Of a DNA stretch of 53,183 nucleotides, positions 18,987-27,577 are shown piece after piece. Under the pieces are notes generated by a model. It was not told the origin of the DNA and ran no database searches. It saw only the letters and a list, made by a program, of their open reading frames with translations. Within the stretch, counting starts at the first letter, position 1. The number at the start of each line of letters is the position of its first letter. The stretch covers positions 1-53,183 of the forward strand of contig JAFKLL010000037.1 in assembly GCA_017304845.1 (NCBI GenBank), written 5' to 3'. The DNA is from Solirubrobacterales bacterium (GTDB lineage: Bacteria; Actinomycetota; Thermoleophilia; Solirubrobacterales; 70-9). The position numbers and the translations under genes were made by a program.

Positions 18987-20737
18987 TTTGAGCCTCCGTC
19001 CGTTCGTAGTGCCTTACTGCGCCCGAATGCCACGAACGCACCGATCACGATCAGGAGGAACGAGACGATGATGATCAACGCCGCCAATGCCATCAGGGCC
19101 GGCGAGATCTCGAACCTGATCGATCCGAAGATGTAGAGAGGAAGGGTCACGTCGGAACCCGTGACCAGGAAGGTCATGATGAACTCGTCCATCGAGAGGG
19201 CGAACGAGATCATCGCCGCCGCCACGATGCCGGGCAGGGCCTGTGGCAGGGTGATCCGCAGGAAGGCCATGACCGGCTTCGCGCCGAGGTCCATCGCCGC
19301 CTGCTCCTGGGATCTGTCGAAGCCCTCCAGCCGCACCATCACCAGCAGCGTCGCCACCGGCAGGGTGAGGATGACGTGGGCCATGATGATCGACCAGAGC
19401 CCGCGCTCGGCCCCTACCGCGTTCAGCCCGATGATGATGCCGATGCCGAGCACGACCGGCGGCAGCAGCATCGGGGCCGAGATCGTGAGCAGGCTGAGGT
19501 TGCGGATCCGCCCCTTGGCCCGGGCCAGCTGGACCGCGGCCAGGGTGCCGAGCACGACGCTGATCAGCACGGTGATCGCGGCGACCTGCAGGCTGGTGTA
19601 GAGCGCGTCGATCAGGGACGGGTCGTCGAAGACCGCCTGGAACCACTCGAGGGTGAAGCCCTTGATCGGGAAGCCGACCACCTGGGAGTCGTTCAGCGCG
19701 AAGAGGATCAGCAGCGCGATCGGCGTGTACAGGAAGACCATGTAGAGGATCGAGTACGCGACCAGGAAGGGCGAACGCTCCTTGACGTAGACCCGGGTGT
19801 ACTCGCCGGCCGAGGCGACCGCGCCGGCGGTGGCCCGGAGCGCGACCAGGAGCAGCAGGATGCTGATCAGCAGGATCAGCCCGAGGGCGGCGCCGAAGCC
19901 CCATTGGAGCGAGCCGCCGAACTGATTGACGACCAGGTTCGAGAAGAAGATCCCCTCGGTGCCGCCGATCATGCTCGGGGTCACGTAGTCGCCGACCATC
20001 GTGATGAAGCAGACGATGAACCCGGCGATCAGGCCGGACTTGGCGAAGGGGACGATGATCGAGGTGAGCCGCCGCCAGGGCTTCGCCCCGAGGTCGCTGG
20101 CCGCCTCGAGCAGCCTGATGTCGAGCCGCTCCAGGGAGATGTACGAGGTCAGGAAGGCGAGCGGGAACAGCAGGTAGACGAAGGTGATCAGGATCGCCGG
20201 GCGGCTGAAGCCGAAGAACTCGAGCGGCGTCGAGGAGAGCCCGAGCTTGGTGATCGCCGTGTTGATCACGCCGGTGTCGCCGAACATGTTCTTCCAGGCG
20301 AAGACCCTGATCAGGTAGCTGGTCCAGAACGGGACGACCGCGGCGACCAGCCAGAAGATCCGCCGCGAGGGCCGCACCTTCACCGCGACGAAGTAGGCGA
20401 GCGGGAAGGTCAGGACGACCGTGGCCAGGGCCGACAGCCCGACGAACTTGAAGGTGTCGAGCAGGGTCGGCAGGTAGGTGCCGCCCGACTCGAAGATCTT
20501 GGAGTAGTTGTCGAAGGTCCACTCGTGCAGGATCTGGCCGTTGACGGTGGGCCAGAACGAGTAGACGACGAGGACCAGCAGCGGCAGCAGGAAGCCGATG
20601 ACGACCAGCAGCAGGGCCGGCAGCGAAAGCAGCTTGCTGGCCAGCGGGTCCCGTTCGACGTTGCCTCCGCCACCGAACCTCCGGCCCTTGTCGGGCACGG
20701 GGCTCACGGTCTCCGGTGATCGCTCAACGGTGTCCAT
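18983..20737 (-). CDS. fused ABC permease (PotB-PotC-type double permease)
   Basis: A 584-residue protein containing two complete permease domains in one chain. The first half (about 30-290) has an EAA loop at EAASDLGAKPWRRLTSIIVP. The second half (about 315-575) has one at EQAAMDLGAKPVMAFLRITLP. In most polyamine systems these are separate PotB and PotC proteins, so this is a natural fusion forming the whole membrane channel. About twelve transmembrane helices are visible. It lies between the binding protein and the ATPase in the same operon. Confidence 0.9.
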   Translation of the reverse strand: MDTVERSPETVSPVPDKGRRFGGGGNVERDPLASKLLSLPALLLVVIGFLLPLLVLVVYSFWPTVNGQILHEWTFDNYSKIFESGGTYLPTLLDTFKFVGLSALATVVLTFPLAYFVAVKVRPSRRIFWLVAAVVPFWTSYLIRVFAWKNMFGDTGVINTAITKLGLSSTPLEFFGFSRPAILITFVYLLFPLAFLTSYISLERLDIRLLEAASDLGAKPWRRLTSIIVPFAKSGLIAGFIVCFITMVGDYVTPSMIGGTEGIFFSNLVVNQFGGSLQWGFGAALGLILLISILLLLVALRATAGAVASAGEYTRVYVKERSPFLVAYSILYMVFLYTPIALLILFALNDSQVVGFPIKGFTLEWFQAVFDDPSLIDALYTSLQVAAITVLISVVLGTLAAVQLARAKGRIRNLSLLTISAPMLLPPVVLGIGIIIGLNAVGAERGLWSIIMAHVILTLPVATLLVMVRLEGFDRSQEQAAMDLGAKPVMAFLRITLPQALPGIVAAAMISFALSMDEFIMTFLVTGSDVTLPLYIFGSIRFEISPALMALAALIIIVSFLLIVIGAFVAFGRSKALRTDGGSK

Positions 20738-20788
20738 GGTGGCTTTCGGTTCGGTGGCGGTTCACAACGTCTTCCTTCTGGTGCCGGA

Positions 20789-21991
20789 TCAGGCTCCGGT
20801 CACCTCATCCCAGGCCGCAGCCCAGGCCGCCGGATCGTCGGCCGGTCGCTGCAGGGTGATCTGCTTGACCGTCTCCGGCTTGTCGGCGTTGATGTCCTGG
20901 GCGAGCTTGGCCTGCTTGCCGCCCTTGGCGAGCACGCGCTCGACCGACTTCTGGTTGCACTGCGCGAAGCGGTATGCGTCCCAGAGGTACGACTGGAGCT
21001 CCTCGTTCGAGGCGAACCAGTCGATGAAGGTGAGAGCGTTCTCACGGTTCTTGGCGTTCTTGACCAGCTGCGGACCGTCGATCCAACCGACCGTGCCCTC
21101 CTCGGGGACCACCGACTTGGCGGTGTCCTCGCCGGTCTCCTCGTTGATCAGCGGACCGGCGCTGAGATCGGAGGTGTACCCGATCCAGGCCTGCTCGCTG
21201 ATGATCGCCTGCCGGAACTGGGGCAGCACGTTCGGGTTCAGCTGGAACGGCTTGAGCTCGATCAGGCGGTTCACCGCGTTCTGCAGCTGCGCGCCCTTCA
21301 TCGAGTAGATGTCCTCGCGCGGCACGCCCTGCTCGATGCCGGCCATGGCGATGACGTCGTCGCCGCCGCCCTGGAGCATCACGTGGTTCTCGGGGATGTC
21401 CGGGCTCCAGAAGGCCGACCAGGAGTACGGCTCCGGCGGCTGGAAGTCGACCTGCGTGTTCCAGGTCATGCTCAGCGACGCCCACATGTTCGGGTAGAGC
21501 AGGAGCTTGTCCTTCGCCTTGACGATGGGCAGGCTCGTGTCCTCGCGGAAGATCGGGTACAGCTCCTTCGACGAGGGGATCTTGGTGAGATCGATGATCT
21601 CGGTCAGACCCTGGTCATAGTAGGTCGGGGCCCATCCGGCGTTGGCGAAGACCACGTCGTAGGAGCCTCCCCCACCCGCTTTGAGCTTGTTGAACATGTT
21701 CTGGTCCGCGTCCGCGGCGACACCGTTCAGCTTGATGTCGGGGTAGGACTCGGCCCAGAGCTTCTTGACGGTCGGATCGACGTAGCTGATCCAACTCAGG
21801 ACGTTGACCTCGCCGCCGGACGAGCTACCGCCGCCACAGGCCGCCAGGAACGCGCTGGATCCGCCGATCGCCAGGGCTACGCCGCCCGAACGGCCGATGA
21901 ACTGCCGTCGGGTGGTACGGCCGAAGAGCGAATCGGAACTGCTCTCCTCCGGCCTTGCCTCGTTCTGCTTGGTTACCTCTTTTTCCTCCAT
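20789..21991 (-). CDS. PotD-like extracellular solute-binding lipoprotein with Tat-type signal
   Basis: A 400-residue periplasmic-binding-fold protein (NVLSWISYVDPTVKKLW, KLKAGGGGSYDVVFAN, WNTQVDF, VVPEEGTVGWIDG are PotD/SBP_bac_8-like). Near the N-terminus T-R-R-Q-F-I-G-R is a twin-arginine motif. It is followed by a hydrophobic stretch and the lipobox L-A-A-C-G, so it is probably exported folded by the Tat system and then lipidated. The ATG at 21989-21991 has AGGAG at good spacing; a GTG one codon upstream fits less well. It delivers the ligand to the fused permease. Confidence 0.88.
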   Translation of the reverse strand: MEEKEVTKQNEARPEESSSDSLFGRTTRRQFIGRSGGVALAIGGSSAFLAACGGGSSSGGEVNVLSWISYVDPTVKKLWAESYPDIKLNGVAADADQNMFNKLKAGGGGSYDVVFANAGWAPTYYDQGLTEIIDLTKIPSSKELYPIFREDTSLPIVKAKDKLLLYPNMWASLSMTWNTQVDFQPPEPYSWSAFWSPDIPENHVMLQGGGDDVIAMAGIEQGVPREDIYSMKGAQLQNAVNRLIELKPFQLNPNVLPQFRQAIISEQAWIGYTSDLSAGPLINEETGEDTAKSVVPEEGTVGWIDGPQLVKNAKNRENALTFIDWFASNEELQSYLWDAYRFAQCNQKSVERVLAKGGKQAKLAQDINADKPETVKQITLQRPADDPAAWAAAWDEVTGA

Positions 21992-22073
21992 CACCTTCTC
22001 CTCAGAATGTTTGCTCTCTTTTTCAAGCTTGGCTAGACGTTTGATCGAGACTGTTCGCTGGCTCCCCTCCGGC

Positions 22074-22820
22074 TCAACCTCCCGGGACCGGGCTCACGGC
22101 CGTCTGGCCCCCGTCGACGGACAGGACAGATCCATTGGCGAATCCAGCCCGGGGGTCACAGAGCGAGGCGACCGCGTGGGCCACGTCTTCGGGGCGTCCA
22201 GCCATACCCAGGGGATTCAGACGTGACAGCTCCTCGTCACTGAAGTTTTCGAGTGCGGGATCGATTCCGGTGTCGATCCATCCGGGCGCCACGCAGGTCG
22301 TGACGATCCCGTGCTTGGCGAGATCCGAGGCCATCGAGCGGGTCAGCGAGATCACCGCCGCCTTGGAGGCGTTGTAGTGGGCGCAGTCCGGCTCGGCGAG
22401 CAGCCCGGTGCTGGAGGCGATGTTGACGATCCTGCCTTCGCTCTCGCTCTGGATCATCGCCCGTGCCGCCGCCTGCGCGCAGAGGAAGGCGCCGGTCACG
22501 TTGATCGACATCAGGCGCTCCCACTGCTCCCCGGTCAGTTCGAGGAAGTCGACCTCCTCGTAGACGCCGGCGTTGTTGACCAGGACCTCGAGCGAACCGA
22601 AGCGCTCCAGGGCCGTGTCCGCCAAGCGCTTCGCGTCCTCGGCCTTGCTCACGTCGGCCTCGACGCCGACGGCGCGGTCACCGGCATGGGCCAGGGCCGC
22701 GGCTGCCTCGCCGGGCCGCCGGGCGCATCCGACCACGGCGTATCCGTCCTCGAGCAGGCGGTCGGCGATCGCTTTGCCGATCCCTCTGGAAACTCCAGTG
22801 ACGATGGCCGTGGGGGCCAA
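22074..22820 (-). CDS. short-chain dehydrogenase/reductase
   Basis: A 248-residue classical SDR: cofactor motif TGVSRGIG, NNAG in LVNNAGVYEEV, catalytic Ser in VNIASSTGLL and Y-N-A-S-K. The C-terminal SVDGG motif is complete. The start is TTG at 22818-22820 with GGAGG seven bases upstream. The tandem operator D lies 51-84 bp upstream, so this is the first gene of a leftward IclR-regulated unit that probably continues into the transporter genes after an 82-bp gap. The substrate is not deducible. Confidence 0.86.
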   Translation of the reverse strand: MAPTAIVTGVSRGIGKAIADRLLEDGYAVVGCARRPGEAAAALAHAGDRAVGVEADVSKAEDAKRLADTALERFGSLEVLVNNAGVYEEVDFLELTGEQWERLMSINVTGAFLCAQAAARAMIQSESEGRIVNIASSTGLLAEPDCAHYNASKAAVISLTRSMASDLAKHGIVTTCVAPGWIDTGIDPALENFSDEELSRLNPLGMAGRPEDVAHAVASLCDPRAGFANGSVLSVDGGQTAVSPVPGG

Positions 22821-22870
22821 TTCAGATCCTCCAACCTCGGAAACAAGTCCCGCGACGCCGTGCTCGGTTT

Positions 22871-22904
22871 GTGCGGATACCGATCACTTCATCGCTTAGC
22901 GCAC
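22871..22904. promoter_or_regulatory. tandem IclR-type operator D (upstream of SDR/transporter unit)
   Basis: Boxes GTGCG-GATAC-CGATC (22871-22885) and CATCG-CTTAG-CGCAC (22890-22904) are joined by ACTT, with the same 34-bp layout and 19-bp centre spacing as operators A, B and C. Confidence 0.65.
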
Positions 22905-22916
22905 ATTCTTTCATAC

Positions 22917-23738
22917 TTACGCCTCGCTGTGGTGCAGATCGGGATCGAGCAGATCCGGCCCTGGCAGTAGAGAAAGCGATCCTCCGTCCACCGGCAGCGA
23001 GGCGCCGGTTATGAACGACGCGTCATCCGAAAGCAGGAAGGCGGCCGCGGCGGCGATCTCCGACGGATCGGCGCAACGCTTCATCGCCTGCAGGCCGTCC
23101 ATCAGCTTCTGCTGCAGGACCGGGTCCTCGGCGTCCTCGACCTCGCGCTTGACCATCGGGGTCAGCGTGGCGCCGGGCAGGATCGCGTTGGCGCGGATGT
23201 TCCGGGTCGAGTAGTCGGCCGCGATCGCGCGGACCGTCGCCCCCACCGCCGCCTTCGAGATCGCGTAGACGCCGATCATCGGGTACGAGGCGACGTCGTG
23301 GATCGAGCTGGTGCAGCAGATCGAGCCTCCACCCAGCTCCAGCATGTGGCGGATCGCGTGCTTGCAGGTCAGGAAGACGCCCTTGGTATTGACCGCGACC
23401 GCCTTGTCGAACCACTCGTCCGGCGTGTCGGCCAGGAGCAGCGGCGGCGTCTCGATCCCGGCGTTGGCATGGACCCCGTCCAGCCGGCCGTGCCGGGAGA
23501 CGATCCCGTCCATCAGCGCGGCGACCTGCTCGCCGTCGGTCACGTCGACCCGCTCGTACTCGATCCGGTCGACCGAGTCGGCCAGGGCCTGACCCAGGTC
23601 GGCGTCGAGATCGACCACGACCACGGTCGCGCCCTCCGAGGCCAGACGCCGCGAGGTCGCCTCGCCGATACCGCTGGCGCCGCCGGTCACCAGCGTCACC
23701 TTTCCTTCGAATCGGCTCTCGCCGGATGCCTCTGACAT
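22917..23738 (-). CDS. short-chain dehydrogenase/reductase
   Basis: A 273-residue classical SDR: TGGASGIG cofactor site, acidic D-L-D-A-D loop favouring NAD(H), catalytic serines in CCTSSIHD, Y-A-I-S-K dyad and the late LPVDGG. The usual NNAG is HANAG. The ATG at 23736-23738 overlaps the TGA of the upstream dehydrogenase (TGATG), with GAGGAG nearby. It is the last gene of the long leftward operon that starts with the class III aminotransferase. It may dehydrogenate a hydroxy intermediate of the same pathway. Confidence 0.86.
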   Translation of the reverse strand: MSEASGESRFEGKVTLVTGGASGIGEATSRRLASEGATVVVVDLDADLGQALADSVDRIEYERVDVTDGEQVAALMDGIVSRHGRLDGVHANAGIETPPLLLADTPDEWFDKAVAVNTKGVFLTCKHAIRHMLELGGGSICCTSSIHDVASYPMIGVYAISKAAVGATVRAIAADYSTRNIRANAILPGATLTPMVKREVEDAEDPVLQQKLMDGLQAMKRCADPSEIAAAAAFLLSDDASFITGASLPVDGGSLSLLPGPDLLDPDLHHSEA

Positions 23739-24673
23739 CACTTGCCTCTCCTCGTCGCTTCGACTCTCATCAGTTGTTCGTCCCGCCAGAGCACCCGCGA
23801 GTCCCACTCGTCGAGCGGCAGGAGTCGCCGTCGCTCGGCCTCCACCTGGGCGACCAGTTCCGGTGTCCAGGGGTCGTCCTGCCCGCGCTCAGCCCCCATG
23901 CGGGCATAGGCCGGGCCCATCTTCTGGGCATGCGAGGCGATGCCGCCCCTGGTGTTCAGATCGGCGGTCTCGAAGGGGCCGGTCAGCGCCCAGCGCCGCC
24001 CCAGGCCGCCCCGCACCGCCAGGTCGATCTCGTCGGCGGTCGCGACCCCGTCTCGGAGCAGGCAGTACGCCTCCCGCAGGATCGCCCCCTGGAGCCGGTT
24101 GACCACGAAGCCCTCCGCCTCGGAGCGGACCAGGATCGGCTCCATCCCGACCGAGCCGAACAACTCGCGCGCCCGCGCCACCGTCGCCTCGGCGGTGAAC
24201 GAGGCCGGGACCAGCTCGACCACCGGCAGCAGATAGGGCGGGTTGGTCGGGTGGGCGACCAGGCAGCGCTCGGCGCCCGCCAGCCCCTCGAACAGCTCGC
24301 TGGGCGGCAGCGCCGAGGTGGAGCTGGCCACCACCGCGCCCTCCGGGGCGGCTGCGAGGACGCCCTCGTAGACGCCGCGCTTGATCTCCAGCCTCTCGGG
24401 CGCGCTCTCGATGATCAGGTCGGCCTCGCCGACCGCCCAGGCCAGCTCGCTGCCGGCCTCGATCCGATCGGCGACCGGACCCGGCTCTTCGTCCAGCAGG
24501 CCGTGGGCGGCCAGCCGGTCGAGCCGTTCCCGGGCCTCGGCCCGGACCAGCTCGACCCGGCCCGGATCCGGGTCCTGGACCCGCACCCTCCAGCCGCCCC
24601 GGGCGAAGGTCACCGCCCAGGCGACGCCGATCGAGCCGGCGCCGACGATCCCCGCTTGACTTCGGTCGCTCAA
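23738..24673 (-). CDS. 3-hydroxyacyl-CoA dehydrogenase family (lambda-crystallin / L-gulonate or carnitine 3-dehydrogenase-like)
   Basis: A 311-residue NAD-binding protein. GIVGAGSIG begins a few residues from the N-terminus. IIESAPERLEIK, the HPTNPPYLLPVVELVPA segment with the catalytic-type His, and EGFVVNRLQGAILREAY follow. The HPxNPP-YxxP-x-VELVP pattern is that of lambda-crystallin/carnitine-dehydrogenase relatives rather than FadB. The only start before the nucleotide site is TTG at 24671-24673, overlapping the upstream stop (TTGA). The reaction is oxidation of a 3-hydroxy acid or its CoA ester; the substrate is unknown. Confidence 0.82.
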   Translation of the reverse strand: MSDRSQAGIVGAGSIGVAWAVTFARGGWRVRVQDPDPGRVELVRAEARERLDRLAAHGLLDEEPGPVADRIEAGSELAWAVGEADLIIESAPERLEIKRGVYEGVLAAAPEGAVVASSTSALPPSELFEGLAGAERCLVAHPTNPPYLLPVVELVPASFTAEATVARARELFGSVGMEPILVRSEAEGFVVNRLQGAILREAYCLLRDGVATADEIDLAVRGGLGRRWALTGPFETADLNTRGGIASHAQKMGPAYARMGAERGQDDPWTPELVAQVEAERRRLLPLDEWDSRVLWRDEQLMRVEATRRGK

Positions 24674-26167
24674 GAGCCGGTCCGCTCCTTCAATCGATCG
24701 CCGTGCTTGCGCTTGTAGGCCCGCCAGGTGGTCGCCCACTGATCCGGCTCGTTGATCCGCGACCCGTCGACCGGGCCGATCGCCTGGCTGTGCGGCGCCG
24801 TCTTGACGATCTCCGGGTCCTCGTAGGCCTCGCGGCAGACGTGGGCGAGGACGTCGATCCAGTAGTCGAGGTCCTCGATCGGCCAGGTCTCGCCGGCCTC
24901 CGGGGTGATCGGCTCGGGCACCAGCCACGGCTCGTGGCTGAGCCAGGGCGCGTCGACCCCGAAGTCGACCATCCGGTTCTGGATGTCGAAGACGGTGACG
25001 CCGGTGTCCTCCTGCAGCTTGCCGAGGCTGTACCGGGTCATCTCCAGACGGCGGCTCTTGATGTCCGGGTGGCTGATGCTCAGCCCCGGGATCTCGAGCA
25101 GGCGCTTCTCCATGTAGTTGTTGGACAGCACCGACAGGTCGGAGGCGAAGCGGATCCCTTCCGCGCCCATCGAGCGGGTCCAGGAGTAGGCCTTGACGAT
25201 CTGCGGAACGTTGCCCCAGTATTCGCGGACGCGACCAACGCTCTTCGGCGCCTGGTCGATGTCCTCCAGCGAGAAGGAGCCGCCCTCGCTGCGGACCAGC
25301 GGCCGCGGCATGTACGGCTCGAGCGCGGCGGAGCAGCCGTAGGCGCCGACGGCCGGACCTCCGCCGCCGAACGGTGCGGCGAAGGTCTTGTGAAGCATGA
25401 ACATGCAGGCGTCGAAGCCGAGCTCCCGGGCCCGCAGCTTGCTCATCACGCCGTTGAAGTTGGCGTGGTCGTAGAAGCAGAGCCCGCCGGCGTCATGGAC
25501 CAGATCCACCCACTGCTTGATCTGCGGGTTGTAGATCCCCATGTCGTCGGGGTTGCCGATCATCATGCCGGCGGTCCGCTCCGAGACCGCGGCCTCGAGC
25601 GCCTCCAGCGGCGGGTACCCGTCCTCGCCCAGCATCAGGGTGATGACCTTGAAGCCGGCCGCCGCGGCGGTCGCCGCGTTGCACGGGTGGGTCTGGATCG
25701 TGGTGATGATCTCGTTGCGCTGCTCCAGCTCGCCGCGATCGGCGTGGTAGGCCCGGGTCGTGACCGCGTTCACGTAGGCCGCGTCGGCGCCGCCGCCGGC
25801 CTGGAAGACGAACTGGTCCATCCCCGACAGCTCGCAGAGCATCTCGCTCATGCCGTGGAGCACGGCCAGCACTCCCTGGATGGTCTCCTCGTCCTGGCCC
25901 GGATGCAGGGCGGCGATGTGGTCGGCCGCGATCCGCTCGCCTGCCGAGCGTCTCCTGGGCCAGATGCACGTAGTGGCGCTGGACCTCGGCCTCGGAGAGC
26001 TCGGGCAGGTCGGCCCGCTCGGCGCGCTTCATCGCCTCCGGCACGAAGGCCGAGGTGTCGGCGTCGCCGGCCGGGGGCGGGATGTAGCCGCGGCGGCCGG
26101 GGCTGCCCATCTCCATCACCACCGGCTCGTCCCAGACCGGCGCGTGGTACTTCCGCACGCCGCTCAC
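24670..26167 (-). pseudogene. glycine dehydrogenase subunit 2-like (GcvPB), frameshifted with internal loss near 25945
   Basis: The first part (26167 to about 25945) starts with an ATG overlapping the gcvPA stop and reads SPGRRGYIPPP ... AEVQRHYVHLAQETL, as in GcvPB. There the frame changes, and the rest resumes in another frame as GERIAADHIAALHP ... GMDQFVFQAGGGADAAY to residue GS at 24673. The conserved block around T-M-K-Y-N-P, which in family members lies between these two parts, is absent (roughly 20 codons). The PLP lysine motif LHKTFAAPFGGGGP survives. Either a recent inactivating deletion or an assembly/sequencing gap; the downstream part could also be translated from an internal start. 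Confidence 0.75.
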
Positions 26168-27564
26168 TTGACCGCCTCCGTCAGAGCCTCGCCGAGCAAG
26201 GCGATGTCCTCTTCCTGGTGGATCTCGGTGACGCAGATCAGGGCGCTCTGACCGAGGTCCGGGAAACGCTCGGAGAGGTCGAGGCCGCCGAAGACGCCGC
26301 GCTCGCGGAGCGAGGCGTTGATCTCGGCCACGGTCTTGCCGGTGCCGCTGAAGTCCGCCACGAACTCCTTGAAGAAGCCGTCGCCGAAGCGGACCTCGAC
26401 GCCGGGGACCGCGGCGACCACCTCGGCCGCCCGGTGGCTGCGGCTGAGGATGGTCTGGCCGATCTCCTCGAAGCCGCGCGGGCCGAGCAGCGCCATGTAG
26501 ACGGAGGCGGCGATCGCCCAGAGGTAGGTCGAGTTGCCGGTCCAGTCGTTGCCCAGCTCGCGCGAGCCGTAGGAGGTCTGCTCGAAGAGGGTCATCGAGT
26601 AGCCGATGTCGCCGTCCGCGGTGTGGGCGGCGGAGAGGCAGAGGGTCGGGTACTGGCGGGCGTAGCGTTCCTCGTCACGCGAGGCGATGAAGCCGCTGGC
26701 GCCGCCGCCGCAGTTCATGTGGACGCCGAGCGATTGGATCGTGCCGACCACGATGTCGGCGCCCCAGGCCGCCGGCGAGGCGGTGATGCCCAGCGCGATC
26801 GGGTCGACCCCGACGATCACCTCGGCCCCGGCCTGCTTGGCCAGGCTGGCGGCCTCGGGACCGCTCGCCTCGAAGGTGCCGAGGAAGGACGGGTTCTCGA
26901 GGTAGATCGCGCAGGTCTCTCCGGAGAGCTTCGAACGCAGGTCGTCGAGGTCGAGGCAGCCGGTCTCCCAGTCGCAGTCGACCTCGATCAGCTCGACGTA
27001 CTGCTCGAGCTCGGGCCGGCCCGCGTAGGTCTCGATCACGGCGCGGCGCTCGGGGTCGAGCGAGGCCGGGATCAGCACCTCGGGGCGGCCGTTGATCCGC
27101 TGGGCCATCAGCATCGCGTGGCCGGTGGCGCAGCCCCAGGAGTAGACCGGCAGCCCGACGAAGTCGAGCTCCAGCAGCTCGCCCAACTGGGAGCAGAACT
27201 CGAACAGCGACTGGGTGCGGCCCAGGTCGGAGGACGGGGTGCCCCAGATGTTGTTGAGGAACTCGGACCGCCCGACGATCTCGTCGACCACGGCCGGCAC
27301 GTAGTGCGGCCAGCAGCCACCGCCGAGGAAGCTCACCTTCGGCTTCACGTCCCGGCCCAGGAGGTCGTCCATGTGACGGGAGAGATCGGCCTCGGAGACC
27401 AGGGCCGGCGGCAGGTTCAGGTCGCGGTTGAGGCGATGCTCGGCCGGGATCTGCTCGAAGAGCTCCTCGACGTCGGTGGCGCCGACCACCTCCAGCATGT
27501 GCTCGACAGTCGCCTGGTTCGAGTTCGCCATCAGGTGATGGGACTCGATCTTGGTCACATCCAT
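26164..27564 (-). CDS. glycine dehydrogenase (decarboxylating) subunit 1-like protein (GcvPA paralogue)
   Basis: A 466-residue PLP-fold-type-I protein with GcvPA landmarks: an early EMLEVVG-like segment with V-E-E-L-F-E-Q-I-P, FLGGGCWPHYVP, NNIWGTPSSDLGRTQSLFEFCSQLGELLELDF, and ENPSFLGTFE. In the glycine cleavage system it pairs with GcvPB to decarboxylate glycine onto the lipoyl H-protein. Here no GcvT or GcvH is present. Instead it sits among aminotransferase, NAD-kinase-like and dehydrogenase genes, so a different amino-acid or amine substrate is plausible. GGAGGAAAG precedes the ATG. Confidence 0.8.
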   Translation of the reverse strand: MDVTKIESHHLMANSNQATVEHMLEVVGATDVEELFEQIPAEHRLNRDLNLPPALVSEADLSRHMDDLLGRDVKPKVSFLGGGCWPHYVPAVVDEIVGRSEFLNNIWGTPSSDLGRTQSLFEFCSQLGELLELDFVGLPVYSWGCATGHAMLMAQRINGRPEVLIPASLDPERRAVIETYAGRPELEQYVELIEVDCDWETGCLDLDDLRSKLSGETCAIYLENPSFLGTFEASGPEAASLAKQAGAEVIVGVDPIALGITASPAAWGADIVVGTIQSLGVHMNCGGGASGFIASRDEERYARQYPTLCLSAAHTADGDIGYSMTLFEQTSYGSRELGNDWTGNSTYLWAIAASVYMALLGPRGFEEIGQTILSRSHRAAEVVAAVPGVEVRFGDGFFKEFVADFSGTGKTVAEINASLRERGVFGGLDLSERFPDLGQSALICVTEIHQEEDIALLGEALTEAVK

Positions 27565-27577
27565 TCTCTTTCCTCCA

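Noticed and set aside
22000..22073. GTTCG-like half-site upstream of the binding-lipoprotein gene
   Set aside because: It lacks the paired half-site and the 19-bp tandem spacing seen in the four supported operators.
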